Below are positions 7,029-7,994 of a stretch of DNA of 7,994 nucleotides, one piece after another. Source of the DNA: Syntrophomonadaceae bacterium (GTDB taxonomy: Bacteria > Bacillota > Ch66 > Ch109); contig JAAZDI010000219.1 of NCBI GenBank assembly GCA_012512295.1, forward strand, positions 1-7,994, read 5' to 3'. Each line of letters opens with the position of its first letter. Position 1 is the first letter of the stretch. The translations under genes were made by a program, and so were the position numbers. The notes beneath the pieces are model-generated. The model saw nothing but the letters and a program-made list of their open reading frames with translations, was not told where the DNA came from and made no database searches.

Positions 7029-7664
7029 TCAGCGTTTCTGCGCATCCAGATAAAAACTCAGTATTTCCAAATTGACAGAAAGGTCAACATTTCGGAGTAC
7101 CACATCATCTGGAACTGACAGAACTCGGGGTGAAAAATTAAGAATCGCCTTTAAACCATTCTTGATCAAAATATTGGTTACTTCTTGCGCCTCTTCTGCC
7201 GGCACCGCGATAATGCCTATCTTGGCCTCATTCGCCTCGACAATCTTGGGGAGTTGGCTGATATCCATTATTTCAAGGTTATCTAACTTCTGACCAATCT
7301 TTCGCGGGTCATTATCAAAAATACCAACGACCTTAAAGCCGCGCTCTGCAAAACCGCCATACATCGCCAAAGCTGAACCAAGCTTCCCAGCTCCCACGAT
7401 AACCAACTTCCACTGGGTAGTTAACCCGAGAATCTTCATTAAGTAGCCATAAAGCTCGCCCACGTTATAACCAACGCCACGCGTACCAAATTCACCGAAA
7501 TAAGCTAAATCCTTACGAACCTGGGCCGAACTAACCCCTACTCCTCGGGCAATTTCTCCAGATGATATAGTTACAATGCCTTTTCGTTTAATCTGAGCCA
7601 TATATCGTGAATATACGGATAGACGGATAATGGTTGCTTCAGGTATCTTAAGGGTTTTCACCAT
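7029..7664 (-). CDS. rex: Redox-sensing transcriptional repressor Rex
   Basis: Dimeric repressor that binds DNA when NADH is low and releases it when NADH rises, usually controlling fermentation and respiration genes. From this start the protein has 211 residues, the family norm. The N-terminal winged helix contains KIPEATIIRLSVYSRYM and SSAQVRKDLAYFGEFGTRGVGY, both characteristic. The Rossmann NADH-binding domain begins with VIVGAGKLGSALA (GxGxxG at about residues 91-96), followed by GIFDNDPRKIG and IIAVPAEEAQ. Start choice: an upstream in-frame ATG (7677-7679) would add five residues but has only a weak GAG upstream. The ATG at 7662-7664 and the adjacent GTG (7659-7661) lie directly behind GGGAGGG, and known Rex proteins begin near here. 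No Rex operator-like palindrome was found upstream, so autoregulation is not visible. Confidence 0.96.
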   Translation of the reverse strand: MVKTLKIPEATIIRLSVYSRYMAQIKRKGIVTISSGEIARGVGVSSAQVRKDLAYFGEFGTRGVGYNVGELYGYLMKILGLTTQWKLVIVGAGKLGSALAMYGGFAERGFKVVGIFDNDPRKIGQKLDNLEIMDISQLPKIVEANEAKIGIIAVPAEEAQEVTNILIKNGLKAILNFSPRVLSVPDDVVLRNVDLSVNLEILSFYLDAQKR

Positions 7665-7666
7665 AT

Positions 7667-7673
7667 CCCTCCC
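7667..7673 (-). promoter_or_regulatory. Ribosome binding site that decides the rex start
   Basis: GGGAGGG on the minus strand lies inside the frame of the longer possible rex start. Its GGAGG core is three bases from the ATG at 7662-7664 and six from the next codon, GTG at 7659-7661. The spacing to ATG is short, so GTG may be the true initiator; either is better supported than the ATG at 7677-7679. Confidence 0.55.
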
Positions 7674-7693
7674 TGTCATATTTGTTTATCTCA

Positions 7694-7727
7694 AGCTGGT
7701 CTTTAGTGAGAGCTGATCTTTAATGAG
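7694..7727. repeat. Imperfect 17-bp tandem duplication upstream of rex
   Basis: Two adjacent 17-base copies, AGCTGGTCTTTAGTGAG (7694-7710) and AGCTGATCTTTAATGAG (7711-7727), match at 15 of 17 positions; both differences are G to A. They fill most of the 55-70 bases between the phosphate transporter stop and the rex start, where a rex promoter or operator would lie. No sigma-A hexamers stand out around it. Confidence 0.65.
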
Positions 7728-7734
7728 CCAGTAT

Positions 7735-7994
7735 TTATGATACCAAGATAATAACTTTATAAACCAAGGCGGATATGATCGCACTAAGCGGGATAGTTAA
7801 AATCCAGGCCATAACAATTGAACGGGCTGTCCCCCAACGCACAGCCTTAACTCTTTTGGCCGTCCCCACTCCCATGATTGAGGTTGAAACAACATGAGTC
7901 GTACTTACCGGCATGCCGAAATGAGTGGCGGTCATAATAACTAAGGATGAGTTCAGGTCCGCCGCAAAACCATTAATTGGTTCCAGCTTAAATA
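7735..7994 (-). CDS. pit: Inorganic phosphate transporter, PiT family, C-terminal fragment (5' end outside window)
   Basis: Only the last 86 codons are inside the window; the frame is open to the right edge and ends with TAA at 7735-7737. The fragment starts KLEPINGFAADLNSS and contains FGMPVSTTHV, followed by GVGTAKRVKAVRWG and a final membrane helix (about the last 25 residues). The PVSTTH and GxxNGFAAD-like segments are hallmarks of the second repeat of PiT (PF01384) transporters, which move inorganic phosphate or metal-phosphate across the membrane with a cation. No methionine near the edge should be taken as a start. Rex follows within about 70 bases with no terminator visible, so co-transcription is possible. 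The cation used and any link to Rex cannot be told from this fragment. Confidence 0.9.
   Translation of the reverse strand, partial: FKLEPINGFAADLNSSLVIMTATHFGMPVSTTHVVSTSIMGVGTAKRVKAVRWGTARSIVMAWILTIPLSAIISALVYKVIILVS

Noticed and set aside
7680..7734. Rex operator (TTGTGAA or TTGTTAA inverted repeat) upstream of rex
   Set aside because: No such palindrome is present here, nor was one seen in the other gaps of the window.

Overview
The window looks like chromosomal DNA from a Gram-positive, probably anaerobic bacterium of the Bacillota, class Clostridia. A Peptococcaceae-type genome (the Desulfotomaculum/Pelotomaculum neighbourhood) is my best guess, from the proteins and gene order rather than from any search. 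The evidence is a redox repressor Rex, a small DUF4321 membrane protein, and the conserved order maf-radC-mreB-mreC-mreD-PBP2. GC content appears moderate. All nine genes lie on the minus strand, so transcription runs from high to low coordinates. No tRNA, rRNA, CRISPR array, insertion sequence or phage gene was seen.

In transcription order, the right edge holds the C-terminal end of a PiT-type phosphate transporter (7735-7994, cut by the window). A 17-bp imperfect tandem duplication follows, then rex (7029-7664), whose start is better placed at an internal ATG or GTG behind a strong ribosome binding site. Rex is followed by a hairpin that looks like a terminator. Next come the DUF4321 gene (6681-6941), a 188-bp gap with no convincing gene, maf (5908-6492) and radC (5098-5799). 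A good sigma-A type promoter lies upstream of mreB and probably drives mreB (3970-4992), mreC (3089-3943) and mreD (2571-3062), which are tightly spaced. After mreD a 220-bp block of degenerate 7-bp repeats separates the trio from a penicillin-binding protein 2 gene (1-2335). That gene is open from its ATG to the window edge and its stop lies outside.

MreB, MreC, MreD and PBP2 form the core of the lateral-wall elongation machinery. MreB filaments lie under the membrane, MreC and MreD span it, and PBP2 cross-links new peptidoglycan. Maf and RadC are the usual neighbours of mreBCD in Bacillota. Rex senses the NADH/NAD+ ratio and has no obvious regulatory target site in this window.

I did not find a previously undescribed multi-gene system. 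The least ordinary things are a charged, predicted coiled-coil insertion inside the PBP2 transpeptidase domain, a long acidic and Asn/Ser-rich C-terminal tail on the same protein, and the heptad repeat block with one segment inverted between mreD and the PBP2 gene.
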